Positions 1-7,647 are shown, numbered from the stretch's first letter. The stretch is DNA of 39,778 nt from Micromonospora cabrerizensis (GCF_022230955.1 NZ_JAKKFI010000095.1:1-39778), one strand, 5' to 3'. Numbers and translations: made by a program. Notes: a model not told the origin generated them from the letters alone.

Positions 1-188
1 TGGCTTTGGCGGGCCTGGCTTTTGTGCTGGTTGACGCGACACAGTGTGACTCGGCGGGCACCGACTGAGGTGACCGTCCCGCGTGCAACGCCCCTGGCCG
101 ATCCTCTCTCTCGTCGGCAACACGCGTGTGCGAAGCTGCGGCGAGTTTTTCTCGTGACTTATCCAACGAGCTGAGAGGGAGGTTCGCC

Positions 189-1364
189 GTGGCGTGGTCT
201 ATCGGACACTCGCTGATAGTGGTACTGGCACTGTTGCTGGGACTGGCCGCCGGGTGGCTGCTGCGCGGCCGGCGGGGCGTGCAAGGCAACTCGATTGTGG
301 AAGGTGACCCCGTCGCCGGCCTGGCCGTGATCTCCACGCCGACGCCCGCGGCCACGACCGACGAGGTCCGGCCCGCCGCCGCCGTGGACCCAGCCCCGGC
401 GGCCGTCGCGGACGAGCCGGTGCCGGTGGACACCGTCAGCGCGCCGGCCGCGGTGACCGCGGTGACCGCTCCCACCCCGGTTCCCGTCCCGACGGAGACC
501 CCGAGCACGATCGACCCGGCCGACATGGCGCTGACCGAGCCCCCGCCGCCGGTGCCGGCCGCCGAGCCCTCTGACCCGGCCGAGCTGCGGTCGGAGCCCG
601 TTGTGGAGTCGACGTCCGAGCCGGTCGCGGTCGACGAGCAGCCCGCCCCGGCGTCGGTGGTCGCCCCCCGCCAGCCCGCGGACGACCTCCCGCCCGTCGA
701 GCGCGCGCCGCTCGACAACGCCCCGCTCGACAGCGCCCCGACCGACGAGCCCGTCGTCGCCACCCCGGCCGACGATGTGGTCCCGGCCGCCCCGGCCGTC
801 GACGCGGAGACCAGGGCCACGGTGGCCGAGCCGGCACCGGCCGAGGCGCCGGTGACCGCCGACGCGGTGGACGTGGACCCGACGGACGCTCACCGGGTGG
901 ACGCAGAGGCGGCGGACACGGACGCCGCGCACACCAACGCGGTGGGCGCTGATCTGGCGACCGGGAGCGCGGCGAGCACCGACCCGGACACCGAGCCGGT
1001 GGATGCTGAGTCGGGGGCGGCGGTGGCCGCGCCTCCGGTCCGCCCGGCCGTCACCGCTACCCCGCCGGTCCGTTCGACCGCCGACACCGCGATCGGCACC
1101 TACGAGGGCGACCCGACGGGCCCGGCCGACGACTTCCGTCGCATCCAGGGAATCGGGCCGAAGATGGCGGCGGCGTTGCAGGACGCCGGCGTACGCACGT
1201 ACGGCCAGCTCGGTGCGCTGGACGAGCCGGCGCTGCGCGACCTGATCCGGGCCGCCGGTCTGCGCGCCGCACCCGGGCTGGCCAGTTGGCCGCAGCAGGC
1301 CCGCGTGCTCGCCGGAGCCGCTGACCAGATGGCCGCGGTGCTGCCGAACGGCAACCAGGCCTGA
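189..1364 (+). CDS. Membrane-anchored protein with Pro/Ala/Glu-rich linker and C-terminal helix-hairpin-helix domain
   Basis: A 391-residue protein in three parts. Residues about 5-25 are one hydrophobic segment followed by arginines (LLRGRRG), so the N-terminus is likely a membrane anchor with the rest cytoplasmic. Residues about 30-310 are a low-complexity Ala/Pro/Val/Asp/Glu linker. Residues about 314-380 hold a helix-hairpin-helix fold, visible as FRRIQGIGPKMAAAL and the following AGVRTYGQLGALDE; such domains usually bind DNA or mediate protein contacts. I chose the GTG at 189 because GAGAGGGAGG stands just upstream; the reading frame is open back to 126 but has no comparable site. The function is not known. 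Similar anchor-linker-HhH architectures occur in actinomycetes, but a partner cannot be named from this sequence. A strong hairpin terminator follows at once. Confidence 0.8.
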   Translation: MAWSIGHSLIVVLALLLGLAAGWLLRGRRGVQGNSIVEGDPVAGLAVISTPTPAATTDEVRPAAAVDPAPAAVADEPVPVDTVSAPAAVTAVTAPTPVPVPTETPSTIDPADMALTEPPPPVPAAEPSDPAELRSEPVVESTSEPVAVDEQPAPASVVAPRQPADDLPPVERAPLDNAPLDSAPTDEPVVATPADDVVPAAPAVDAETRATVAEPAPAEAPVTADAVDVDPTDAHRVDAEAADTDAAHTNAVGADLATGSAASTDPDTEPVDAESGAAVAAPPVRPAVTATPPVRSTADTAIGTYEGDPTGPADDFRRIQGIGPKMAAALQDAGVRTYGQLGALDEPALRDLIRAAGLRAAPGLASWPQQARVLAGAADQMAAVLPNGNQA

Positions 1365-1374
1365 CGCCCGAGAT

Positions 1375-1420
1375 CGAGCCCCCGGCCCACCGTCCAACGC
1401 GACGGTAGGCCGAGGGCTCG
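1375..1420 (+). terminator. Intrinsic terminator of the HhH-protein gene
   Basis: A long hairpin starts 11 bases after the stop codon. The outer arms CGAGCCC (1375-1381) and GGGCTCG (1414-1420) enclose inner arms GGCCCACCGTC and GACGGTAGGCC (1384-1394, 1401-1411) with a six-base loop. There is no U-tract, as is common in GC-rich actinomycetes. Confidence 0.75.
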
Positions 1421-1476
1421 GCCGTGCGGGTCGGAACACCCGCAGGGCCGGCGGGATCAGACCGACAATGCGCACG

Positions 1477-1904
1477 GTGATCGACTCGCCTTGCAGGAAC
1501 CGCGGTGTCCGACCAGCCCGGAGGCCGCGGTTTCCAGGAACCCGAGTCGATCACCCTCCGCCCGCCCGCACACCCCATGCCCCACACCCGCGATCGACTC
1601 GCCCTGCAGGAAATCGCGGTGTCACACCGGCCCGGACACCCCGACTTCCAGGAACCCGAGTCGATCACCCTCCGCCCGCCCGCACACCCCACGCCCCACG
1701 CCCCACACCCGCGATCGACTCGCCCTGCAGGAAACCGCGGTGTCACACCGGCCCGGACACCCCGACTTCCAGGAACCCGAGTCGATCAACCTCCGCCCCG
1801 CCCGCACACCCCGCGCCCACGCACGGTGATCGACTCGCCCTGCTGGAAACCGCGGTGTCCGACCAGCCCGGACACCCCGACTTTCAGGAACCCGAGTCGA
1901 TCAC
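1477..1904. repeat. Array of four long palindromic (REP/MITE-like) repeat units
   Basis: Four units of 75-79 bp lie at 1477-1554, 1592-1668, 1713-1788 and 1826-1904, separated by C-rich spacers of about 37-45 bp that resemble each other. Each unit begins (GT)GATCGACTCG and ends CGAGTCGATC(AC), an outer stem of 10-12 bp. An inner stem pairs GGAA-CCGCGGTGTC-like sequence with GACACCCCGACTTCC-like sequence, leaving about a 12-base loop, so nearly the whole unit can fold. The rest of the 654-bp interval 1365-2018 holds only the terminator before it and the ribosome site of the next gene. Open frames across it are fragments with biased composition, not genes. No transposase is near. Function unknown. 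Confidence 0.85.
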
Positions 1905-2018
1905 CCCGGTTGGGGGACGGGCCGGCGAATCCAGGGCCGTGCGGTCGACCGATCGTTACCGTCCGGGGAGGTGGACCGGACGGGTCCGTCGAGTCGACCG
2001 GTTCCGCAGGAGGAACCC

Positions 2019-3227
2019 GTGCACTTCGCCGCGCCGGAGCCCGGGTCCCCTGGGGCCCGCCGCCCTCCGGTGCGTGATCCGGCCGCCCCGCGCCGGGTGA
2101 CCCTTCTCGAACTCTTCTTCGACCTGGTGTACGTGGTCGCGCTGGCCCTCATCTCCCGGGGAATGGTCGACCAGCTCGACTGGCACCGGGCCGGCCAGGC
2201 ACTGATCATGCTGGCGGCCGTCTGGTGGACCTGGGTGATCACCACCCTGGTCACCGACCTGTACAACCCGGAACGCACCGAGATCAAACTGCTGATCAGT
2301 GCCGTGATGTTCGGCGCGCTGCTGATGACCACGGCGATCCCGGATGCCTTTGGCGACCGGGGGCTCGTCTTCGCCGGCACCTACGTGGCGATCCACCTGG
2401 GGCGCGGGCTGTTCCTGATGCCCGCGGTACGCCGCGAGCCGCAGACCCAGCGTCGGGCGGCACGCATCTTCGTCTGGTTCGCCGTGTCGGCGATCCCGTG
2501 GATCATCGGCGGGTTCGTCAGCGACGACGCACGGCTGGTGTGCTGGGCCATCGCGCTCGCCATCGACTATGTCGGTTTCCGGCTCGCGTACCCGGTGCCG
2601 GGGCTCGGGGTGGTGCCGGAACCCCAGCGCAACGTGACGGCCGAGCACCTTTCCGAGCGCTACCAGCAGTTCTTCATCATCGCCCTCGGCGACGCGATCC
2701 TGACCATCGGCACCATGTTCAGTGGGCAGCACAGCGAGACGGAGAACATCGGCGCGTTCGCGGTGGCGTTCCTGACCACCCTGCTGCTCTGGCGGATCTA
2801 CGTGCACAAGTCCGGTCAGCTGCTACCGATGGCCATCAAGGGGTCGGGGTCGCCGGGCAAGTTCCTGTTCACCGCGCCGTACACCCATCTGGTGATGGTC
2901 GCCGGGGTGGTGACCACGGCCTCCGGGTTCGACCTCGTGCTGCACGAACCGACCGGACGGACGCCACCGGCCTGGGCGGCGGTGATCCTCGGCGGTCCGG
3001 CACTCTTCCTGGCCGGGCGGGCCTCCTTCGAGTACGAGGTGTTCAGCCGGGTGTCGTGGTCGCGCCCCGGCGGGGTGCTGGCGCTGCTCACCATCGCGCC
3101 CGCCGTGCTGTACCTGCCGCCGGTCTTCGCCTCCCTCGGCGCCCTCCTGGTGCTGGTCGGCGTGGCGTACGCCGACTTCCGACGCAGTTACGGCAAGCCG
3201 CCGGAGGTGCCCACTCCACCGCACTGA
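2019..3227 (+). CDS. Low temperature requirement protein A (LtrA) family membrane protein
   Basis: A 402-residue polytopic membrane protein of the LtrA family. Typical features are the early LLELFFDLVYVVAL segment after a short proline-rich cytoplasmic tail, and a second conserved stretch SERYQQFFIIALGDAIL in mid-protein. About eleven or twelve hydrophobic segments follow one another. The family was named from a Listeria cold-growth mutant; its biochemical role is unknown. I chose the GTG at 2019, which has AGGAGG at 2008-2013 and five bases of spacing; the frame is open to an ATG at 1971 without such a site. The gene stands alone, downstream of the palindromic repeat array and convergent with the maleate isomerase gene. 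Confidence 0.85.
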   Translation: MHFAAPEPGSPGARRPPVRDPAAPRRVTLLELFFDLVYVVALALISRGMVDQLDWHRAGQALIMLAAVWWTWVITTLVTDLYNPERTEIKLLISAVMFGALLMTTAIPDAFGDRGLVFAGTYVAIHLGRGLFLMPAVRREPQTQRRAARIFVWFAVSAIPWIIGGFVSDDARLVCWAIALAIDYVGFRLAYPVPGLGVVPEPQRNVTAEHLSERYQQFFIIALGDAILTIGTMFSGQHSETENIGAFAVAFLTTLLLWRIYVHKSGQLLPMAIKGSGSPGKFLFTAPYTHLVMVAGVVTTASGFDLVLHEPTGRTPPAWAAVILGGPALFLAGRASFEYEVFSRVSWSRPGGVLALLTIAPAVLYLPPVFASLGALLVLVGVAYADFRRSYGKPPEVPTPPH

Positions 3228-3233
3228 GCCGGC

Positions 3234-3271
3234 CAGCGCGACGCCGACGGATCAGCGCGACGCCGACGGAT
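3234..3271. repeat. Two-copy 19-bp tandem repeat in a convergent gene junction
   Basis: CAGCGCGACGCCGACGGAT occurs twice head to tail (3234-3252 and 3253-3271) in the 43-bp gap between the LtrA-like and maleate isomerase stop codons. The second copy reaches the first base of the isomerase stop codon. It looks like a recent tandem duplication. No clear terminator hairpin is seen here. Confidence 0.8.
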
Positions 3272-4026
3272 CAGCGGGACGTTCCGGCCAGCAGACGTCC
3301 GGCGTCCGGCACGTACGGCTCGACACCCAGACCGGTCAGCAGTTGGTGCACCGTGGCGGTGGCCGCGGTGAGCACCGGGCGGCCGAGGCGGGCCTCCACC
3401 TGCGGCACCGCCGCCAACGACGGCAGCTGCACGCAGGCGGAGAGGACCACCGCGTCCACGTCGGTCACGTCCAGCCGATCGGCCAGCTCGACCAGGCGGG
3501 ACGTGGGGATGCGCCCCACCGCCACGTTGTCCGGCTCGCTCAGACTCACCGCCTCGGTCACCTGGACCCCGTGCGCGGCAAGGTAGGCGGCGACGGTCGC
3601 GGTCAACGGCGGCAGGTACGGCGCGATCAGGGCCACCCGGCGGGCGCCCAGCGCCCGCAGCCCGGCGACCAGCGCGCCCGCGCTGGTCACCACCGGCATG
3701 TCGTGCCCGGCGCGACCGGCCGCCCGGCCCAACCGCCGCTCGGCCCGCTCGTGCGCCCCGGCGCCCTCGCACATCACCGCCACCAGGCAGGCGTACGCGA
3801 GGACGTCGCAGCGGGCGTCGGCCAGCTCGGCGGCGCACCGGAGGGCGGAGCGGTTCATCCGGGCCAGCTCGTCGGCGGTCACCTGACGCAGTCGTACGCG
3901 GCTGGCGTGCGTGGTGAAGCGGACCGTCGGATCGACGATCTCGCGTCGGCGCAGCATCGCCGGGATCTCGGTCTCCATGGTGGTGTTCGAACTGGGCACC
4001 ACCAGGCCGACCCGGTAGTCGCTCAC
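3271..4026 (-). CDS. Maleate cis-trans isomerase (Asp/Glu racemase superfamily)
   Basis: A 251-residue cofactor-independent enzyme expected to convert maleate to fumarate. Visible family signatures are VPSSNTTMETE (residues 10-20), YACLVAVM with Cys80, and LSACVQLPS with Cys198. The two cysteines match the pair that works as nucleophile and acid/base in characterised maleate isomerases, such as that of Nocardia farcinica. PVVTSAGALV and PYLPPLT are also family motifs. The ATG overlaps the stop codon of the upstream YrdC-like gene by four bases (ATGA), so the two are translationally coupled. Maleate isomerase usually ends nicotinate or gentisate-type ring degradation, but no such genes are near, so the physiological substrate could be a different dicarboxylate or a stress-derived product. 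Confidence 0.85.
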   Translation of the reverse strand: MSDYRVGLVVPSSNTTMETEIPAMLRRREIVDPTVRFTTHASRVRLRQVTADELARMNRSALRCAAELADARCDVLAYACLVAVMCEGAGAHERAERRLGRAAGRAGHDMPVVTSAGALVAGLRALGARRVALIAPYLPPLTATVAAYLAAHGVQVTEAVSLSEPDNVAVGRIPTSRLVELADRLDVTDVDAVVLSACVQLPSLAAVPQVEARLGRPVLTAATATVHQLLTGLGVEPYVPDAGRLLAGTSR

Positions 4027-4850
4027 ACCAGTGCCCCCGCGTACCCCCGGACCTGCAACCGCTGCTGGGCGGTGCCGGCCAGGCGCACCTGGAGGCCGAG
4101 CGGCGCGGCGGCGCGGCGGACGTCGTCGAGGTGCAGCGACCCGTGCCGGTCCACGGTGAGCACGGGCGGCTCCTCCAGCTCACCCTCCGGTGCGTGGAAG
4201 GAGAGCAGGGTGACGGAGGTGGTGAGGTAGCCCGGGTACGCCGCGCGGGCTGCCGCCTCGTCCCGGTGCAGGAGCACCACCAGGTCGTCGAGGTGGGCGA
4301 AGTCGGCGGCTAGGGCCCCGGCCTTCCAGTGCGCCGGTTCCTCGGCCGCGCCCGTGAGGTGACGGGACCGGTTCGCCGAGGTGATGTAGAGGTGGTCAGA
4401 CCCGGTCTCGGCGAGCGCCCGCTCGAAGAAGGCGTTGGACGGGCAGGTCAGACCCGGCGCGATCACCTGGGTGGTGCGCATCCCCTGGTCGACCTGGACG
4501 AGGTGCTCGGGGAGGCGTTCCGCCGCCGGGCCCCGGAAGCCGAACGGCCCGGCCCCGTAGAGGGCGTCCATCAACGCCCGCACCCGACCGACCGGCAGAC
4601 GGGGTGAGATCCGGGTCCAGTCGAACATCCCCGGGATCCGCCCGATCGCGGTGGTGATGCTGCCGACCTGGTGGATCGGGCGCCCCTTGGCCAGGTTGAC
4701 CCGGGCAACGGTGCCCGCGTCGGGACGCGTGACGATGACGTAGAAGTTGGCGAACGCCGCCGCGACGACCGCGCCGCCAGCCAGGGCGCGGGCGGCGACC
4801 GCGACGTCCTCGGGACGGTCGATGTACAGGGGCGGTGTCGGGGCGTCCAT
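4023..4850 (-). CDS. Divergent Sua5/YciO/YrdC-domain protein with C-terminal extension
   Basis: A 275-residue protein of the YrdC-like fold. Recognisable pieces are LAKGRP (like the KRP/KGRP nucleotide-binding motif) and ITSANRS (like TSANxSG). The usual N-terminal PTETVYGLG motif is replaced by a sequence around AAFANFYVIV, so a standard threonylcarbamoyl-adenylate synthase role is doubtful. About 70 residues follow the usual end of the domain. The ATG at 4850 has a clear GAGGAGG site; the frame is open to 4979 but without one. The gene is the first of a two-gene unit with maleate isomerase and is divergent from the small membrane protein at 5103. The substrate is unknown. A carbamoyl- or acyl-transfer role on a small metabolite is only a possibility. 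Confidence 0.75.
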   Translation of the reverse strand: MDAPTPPLYIDRPEDVAVAARALAGGAVVAAAFANFYVIVTRPDAGTVARVNLAKGRPIHQVGSITTAIGRIPGMFDWTRISPRLPVGRVRALMDALYGAGPFGFRGPAAERLPEHLVQVDQGMRTTQVIAPGLTCPSNAFFERALAETGSDHLYITSANRSRHLTGAAEEPAHWKAGALAADFAHLDDLVVLLHRDEAAARAAYPGYLTTSVTLLSFHAPEGELEEPPVLTVDRHGSLHLDDVRRAAAPLGLQVRLAGTAQQRLQVRGYAGALV

Positions 4851-4987
4851 GAGTCCTCCTCGGCGGGGCGCTGAGGCAGTTCTACGTCCACCGGCCCGTA
4901 CGACGGCGAGGTCGGTCGGCGATCCGATAGCCGACACGCGCGACCCGGTGCGGGCGGCCGATGCGGGGGCGGTACTCAACGGCGGAC

Positions 4988-5033
4988 GGCATCGTCCGGA
5001 CGGACGATGCCCCGGGGGTCACGGCGGGTGACC
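4988..5033. promoter_or_regulatory. Two dyads in the divergent intergenic region
   Basis: The first dyad has perfect 11-bp arms GGCATCGTCCG (4988-4998) and CGGACGATGCC (5001-5011) with two bases between. The second has arms GGTCAC (5017-5022) and GTGACC (5028-5033). They lie between the divergent YrdC-like gene and the small membrane-protein gene, a natural place for operators. An RNA hairpin in a leader is the alternative. Confidence 0.45.
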
Positions 5034-5102
5034 GTTAGCCGCGTGACCCGATTGGGTACAACGCCTGCACCTCAGATCCACCACATTCCTCAGGAGGCAG
5101 CG

Positions 5103-5309
5103 ATGCGCGGCACCTCGATACTCGGAGTCATCGTCGTGATCTGGTTGGTGATCGGCGCCATCGCCGGTGGCCAGCGAGGTTATTACAGCGGCGACGACAC
5201 CAACTGCGCCGAGGCCGGCACCATCCTGGTCACCATCGTGGCCGGGCCCTTGAACTACATCGGCGCCAACCCCAAGGTCGACTGCAAGCTGCCCGAGCCG
5301 TCCAAGTAG
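5103..5309 (+). CDS. Small membrane protein of unknown function
   Basis: A 68-residue protein. Residues about 5-22 (ILGVIVVIWLVIGAIAGG) are a strong membrane segment, a second moderately hydrophobic stretch (AGTILVTIVAGPLNYIGA) lies in the second half, and a single Cys lies in each of the two loops (DDTNC, KVDC). The ATG at 5103 follows AGGAGG with good spacing. I do not recognise a named family. The gene is monocistronic, with dyads upstream and a strong terminator directly downstream. Confidence 0.7.
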   Translation: MRGTSILGVIVVIWLVIGAIAGGQRGYYSGDDTNCAEAGTILVTIVAGPLNYIGANPKVDCKLPEPSK

Positions 5310-5319
5310 GACATACGTA

Positions 5320-5359
5320 CGCCGGCCCGTGTCCCCTGGTCGGGGGGCACGGGCCGGCG
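5320..5359. terminator. Strong bidirectional hairpin terminator
   Basis: A 17-bp stem with one G-U wobble joins 5320-5336 to 5343-5359 around a six-base loop. It lies between two convergent genes, 11 bases after the stop of the small membrane gene and 19 bases before the stop of the secreted-protein gene, so it can serve both. Confidence 0.85.
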
Positions 5360-5377
5360 CGTGTCGGTGAGGACCTC

Positions 5378-5833
5378 TCAGGCGTGGTAGACGACCAGGG
5401 CGCATCGGCCGTTGCCGTCATCGGGGTGGGCGAAGCCCAGGCACACCCAGACCTCCGTCCAGCGGTACTGAGTGCCGCCGTTGGACTCCCACTTCAGGGT
5501 GGTGGCCGCGGAGGTGGTGGTGTCGTCGACGCCGATCGCACCGGTGTACTGGGTCGACCAGTAGACGTACGCGCGGGCGGCGTACCCGTCGGCCTTCCGG
5601 TCCCGGACGTAGCTGTAGTCGTACCAGTCGATCCAGGCGTGGCCGGTGCCGTCGATGCAGATGGCCGCCGCCGCGGTGCCTCCCGGACCGCCGGTCGGGC
5701 TGGCGACGGTAGCTTCGCCGCGCTTGCAGGTGGTCGCCGCCTGAGCTGGTGACGCTGCGGCGAGGGCTGCCCCACCCCCGAGGACAGCCGCCACGACCAC
5801 GGCGGCGGCACGACGGAACAGTCTGTTGGTCAT
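5378..5833 (-). CDS. Small secreted protein of unknown function
   Basis: A 151-residue precursor. It has a textbook signal peptide: MTNRLFRR, a hydrophobic core rich in Ala and Val, and an AQA cleavage site near residue 32. The mature part of about 119 residues is rich in Trp, Tyr and Thr (DWYDYSYVRDRK, WESNGGTQYRWTEVWVCLGF) and has three cysteines. It looks like a small extracellular beta-rich domain. The ATG at 5833 follows GGGGAG; the frame stays open to 5917 without a better site. No enzyme motif is visible. It shares a bidirectional terminator with the convergent small membrane gene. Confidence 0.7.
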   Translation of the reverse strand: MTNRLFRRAAAVVVAAVLGGGAALAAASPAQAATTCKRGEATVASPTGGPGGTAAAAICIDGTGHAWIDWYDYSYVRDRKADGYAARAYVYWSTQYTGAIGVDDTTTSAATTLKWESNGGTQYRWTEVWVCLGFAHPDDGNGRCALVVYHA

Positions 5834-6052
5834 CCTGAACTCCCCTGTTGGCTCTGCCGCGACCAGGACGGCCGCCGACGTCGATCCACGCCTCACCTCG
5901 TCTGGCGGCCGGGTCATACTCAGGGGTGACCTCGGACCTCTGTCAGCCCTCCGTCGCGCGGCCCTGCCGGATGAGAAAAAGTCTGTGGCCCGACGGTGAG
6001 CGTCGGAAGGGACGGCGCCTGTCCCGAACAGCCGATCGGATGTCCGACCTGG

Positions 6053-6472
6053 TCAGGAATCCGTTCGGAGATGTTCGGGGCTGCCGTTGTCATCGCCCAG
6101 TGGGACGCCGGCCCCGTTCGTGCCGGCTGCGCCACCGGATCTCGGCCGTTGGCGGCCCCAGGCTGCCAGCGGTTCGAGTGCCTCGTTGAGGCGTGTGCCG
6201 TCCTCGGTCAGCGAATACTCCACGCGCGGCGGCACCTCGTCGTAGGAGACGCGCCGCACGACGCCGTCCGCCTCCATCTCCCGAAGGTGGGAGGTCAGCA
6301 CCTTCTCGGTGATCCCCGGAAGCAGTCGACGCAGCTCGCCGAAGCGCAGGTGGGGGTGCTCGTCCAGCGCCCAGAGGATCAGCACCTTCCACTTGCCACC
6401 GATCACCTCCATCGCCGTGTCGATCCCGCAGATGTGTGCGTCCGGTGCGCCCGGCCGGTTCAGCGTCGCCAT
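6053..6472 (-). CDS. HxlR-family transcriptional regulator
   Basis: A 139-residue winged-helix regulator. The HxlR signature is clear: CGIDTAMEVIGGKWKVLILW (Cys at the start), then RFGELRRLLPGITEKVL and LREMEADGVVRR, with the wing at VPPRVEYSLTEDG. HxlR proteins often sense redox state or electrophiles through the N-terminal cysteine, and control a divergent reductase. That is the arrangement here: the reductase gene at 6570 is divergent and 97 bp away. The C-terminal 25 residues are a variable polar tail. The ATG at 6472 follows AAGGGGCGGG; the open frame reaches 6631 but would run into the divergent gene. Confidence 0.88.
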   Translation of the reverse strand: MATLNRPGAPDAHICGIDTAMEVIGGKWKVLILWALDEHPHLRFGELRRLLPGITEKVLTSHLREMEADGVVRRVSYDEVPPRVEYSLTEDGTRLNEALEPLAAWGRQRPRSGGAAGTNGAGVPLGDDNGSPEHLRTDS

Positions 6473-6519
6473 GTCCCGCCCCTTCTGACGTGCTTGCTCA
6501 CCCCGGGGTAACCACCCAC

Positions 6520-6549
6520 TCCCACGTGCGTACTTGATCACTTGTGGGA
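6520..6549. promoter_or_regulatory. Probable HxlR operator
   Basis: Inverted arms TCCCAC (6520-6525) and GTGGGA (6544-6549) flank the core GTGCGTACTTGATCACTT in the 97-bp gap between the divergent hxlR-like and reductase genes. GTAC/ACTT half-sites are common in HxlR operators. Assignment is by position and symmetry only. Confidence 0.45.
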
Positions 6550-6569
6550 ACGCGACCAGCCTAATCGGC

Positions 6570-7451
6570 ATGGCACACGACACTGTCGAGAAGACCGCCG
6601 TCACCATGCTGGGACTGGGCGCGATGGGCACCGCGCTGGCACGTACCTGGCTCGCCGCCGGTCACCCACTCACCGTCTGGAACCGCACCCCGACCCGCGC
6701 CGTAGCTCTGGCCGCCGACGGCGCGAGGGTCGCGGACAACGCCGCCGAGGCGGTCGCGGCGAACACCCTTGTCGTCGTCTGCCTGTTGGACGACACCTCG
6801 GTCGGTGAGGTGCTGGCCGGCGCGCACCTGGCCGGCAAGGACCTGGTCAACCTCACCACCGGCACCCCCGACCAGGCCCGCGCCCGCGCCGAGTGGGCCC
6901 GGGAGCGTGGCGCCCGCTATCTCGACGGCGGGATCATGGCCGTCCCTCCGATGATCGGCACCCCGGAGGCCGGCGGTTACGTCCTCTACAGCGGCTCACG
7001 GACGGTGTTCGAGCGGCACCAGGAAACCCTCGGTGTACCGGCCGGCACGACCTACGTCGGCGAGGATGCGGGCTTCGCGGCCCTGCACGACGTGGCCCTG
7101 CTCAGCGCCATGTACGGGATGTTCGCCGGAGTCGCGCACGCCTTCGCCCTGATCCGCAGGGAGGACGTCGACCCTGCGGCGCTCGCCCCGTTGCTGGCCG
7201 ACTGGCTCGTCGCGATGGTCCCGACGGTGCACCAGACCGCCGACCAGCTGCGCAGCGGTGACTACACCAGGGGTGTCGTCTCCACTCTCGCCATGCAGGT
7301 GGCCGGCACCCCGACCCTCCTGAGCACCGCCGAGGCGCAGGGTGTCGGCACCGAGCTGCTCCGCCCCTTCGTCGACCTGATGCGCCGGCGTCTGGCCGAG
7401 GGTGGCGGCGAGGAGGACCTGACCGGCGTGATCGACCTGCTGGTGCGCTGA
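6570..7451 (+). CDS. NAD(P)-dependent oxidoreductase (6-phosphogluconate dehydrogenase / imine reductase-like)
   Basis: A 293-residue two-domain dehydrogenase. The N-terminal Rossmann fold shows TMLGLGAMGTALA (residues 12-24) and a following NRTP loop, typical of NADP(H)-preferring beta-hydroxyacid dehydrogenase relatives. The C-terminal helical half (from about residue 165) resembles imine reductases and 3-hydroxyisobutyrate dehydrogenase-like proteins. The catalytic Lys of true 3-hydroxyacid dehydrogenases is not evident: the equivalent stretch reads ALHDVALLS, as in imine reductase-like members, where Asp or Tyr replaces it. The ATG at 6570 is close to a TAATCG sequence and lacks a strong ribosome site. 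It is divergent from the HxlR gene, which probably regulates it. The substrate is unknown. Confidence 0.8.
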   Translation: MAHDTVEKTAVTMLGLGAMGTALARTWLAAGHPLTVWNRTPTRAVALAADGARVADNAAEAVAANTLVVVCLLDDTSVGEVLAGAHLAGKDLVNLTTGTPDQARARAEWARERGARYLDGGIMAVPPMIGTPEAGGYVLYSGSRTVFERHQETLGVPAGTTYVGEDAGFAALHDVALLSAMYGMFAGVAHAFALIRREDVDPAALAPLLADWLVAMVPTVHQTADQLRSGDYTRGVVSTLAMQVAGTPTLLSTAEAQGVGTELLRPFVDLMRRRLAEGGGEEDLTGVIDLLVR

Positions 7452-7594
7452 CCGGTCGCTCTCGACCTGACGACGTGGCCGCGCTGGTGACGACCTGCAC
7501 CGCCGGTGGCGGTCTTCGGCGAGGAGCGCCACCGCACACCGCGTACGGCGTCCTAGGAGGCTGGTTTGCGAGGCCTGGCGGCGTTTGTCGGTGA

Positions 7595-7615
7595 CCGGGT
7601 CGGGAACCGACCCGG
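7595..7615 (+). other. Stable hairpin in the leader of the LLM oxidoreductase gene
   Basis: CCGGGTCGG (7595-7603) and CCGACCCGG (7607-7615) form a perfect 9-bp stem with a GAA loop, ending 32 bases before the chosen ATG. It could end transcription from the upstream reductase or affect translation of the next gene. An AGGAGG at 7555-7560 upstream of it does not precede any convincing gene start. Confidence 0.5.
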
Positions 7616-7647
7616 GGTCAGTCAGCGAACGGCGTCGGGAGCGTGCC

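Noticed and set aside
1..188. 3' end of a preceding gene
   Set aside because: No frame at the left edge gives a recognisable C-terminus; nothing can be supported there.
159..1475. Long open frames opposite the HhH-protein gene
   Set aside because: They are Arg/Gly-rich shadows of the Ala/Pro-rich linker with no domain, no ribosome site and biased third positions that belong to the plus strand.
1468..2100. Overlapping open frames across the palindromic array
   Set aside because: Each is made of translated repeat units (Pro/Arg/Thr-rich), has no recognised domain and overlaps the next gene start.
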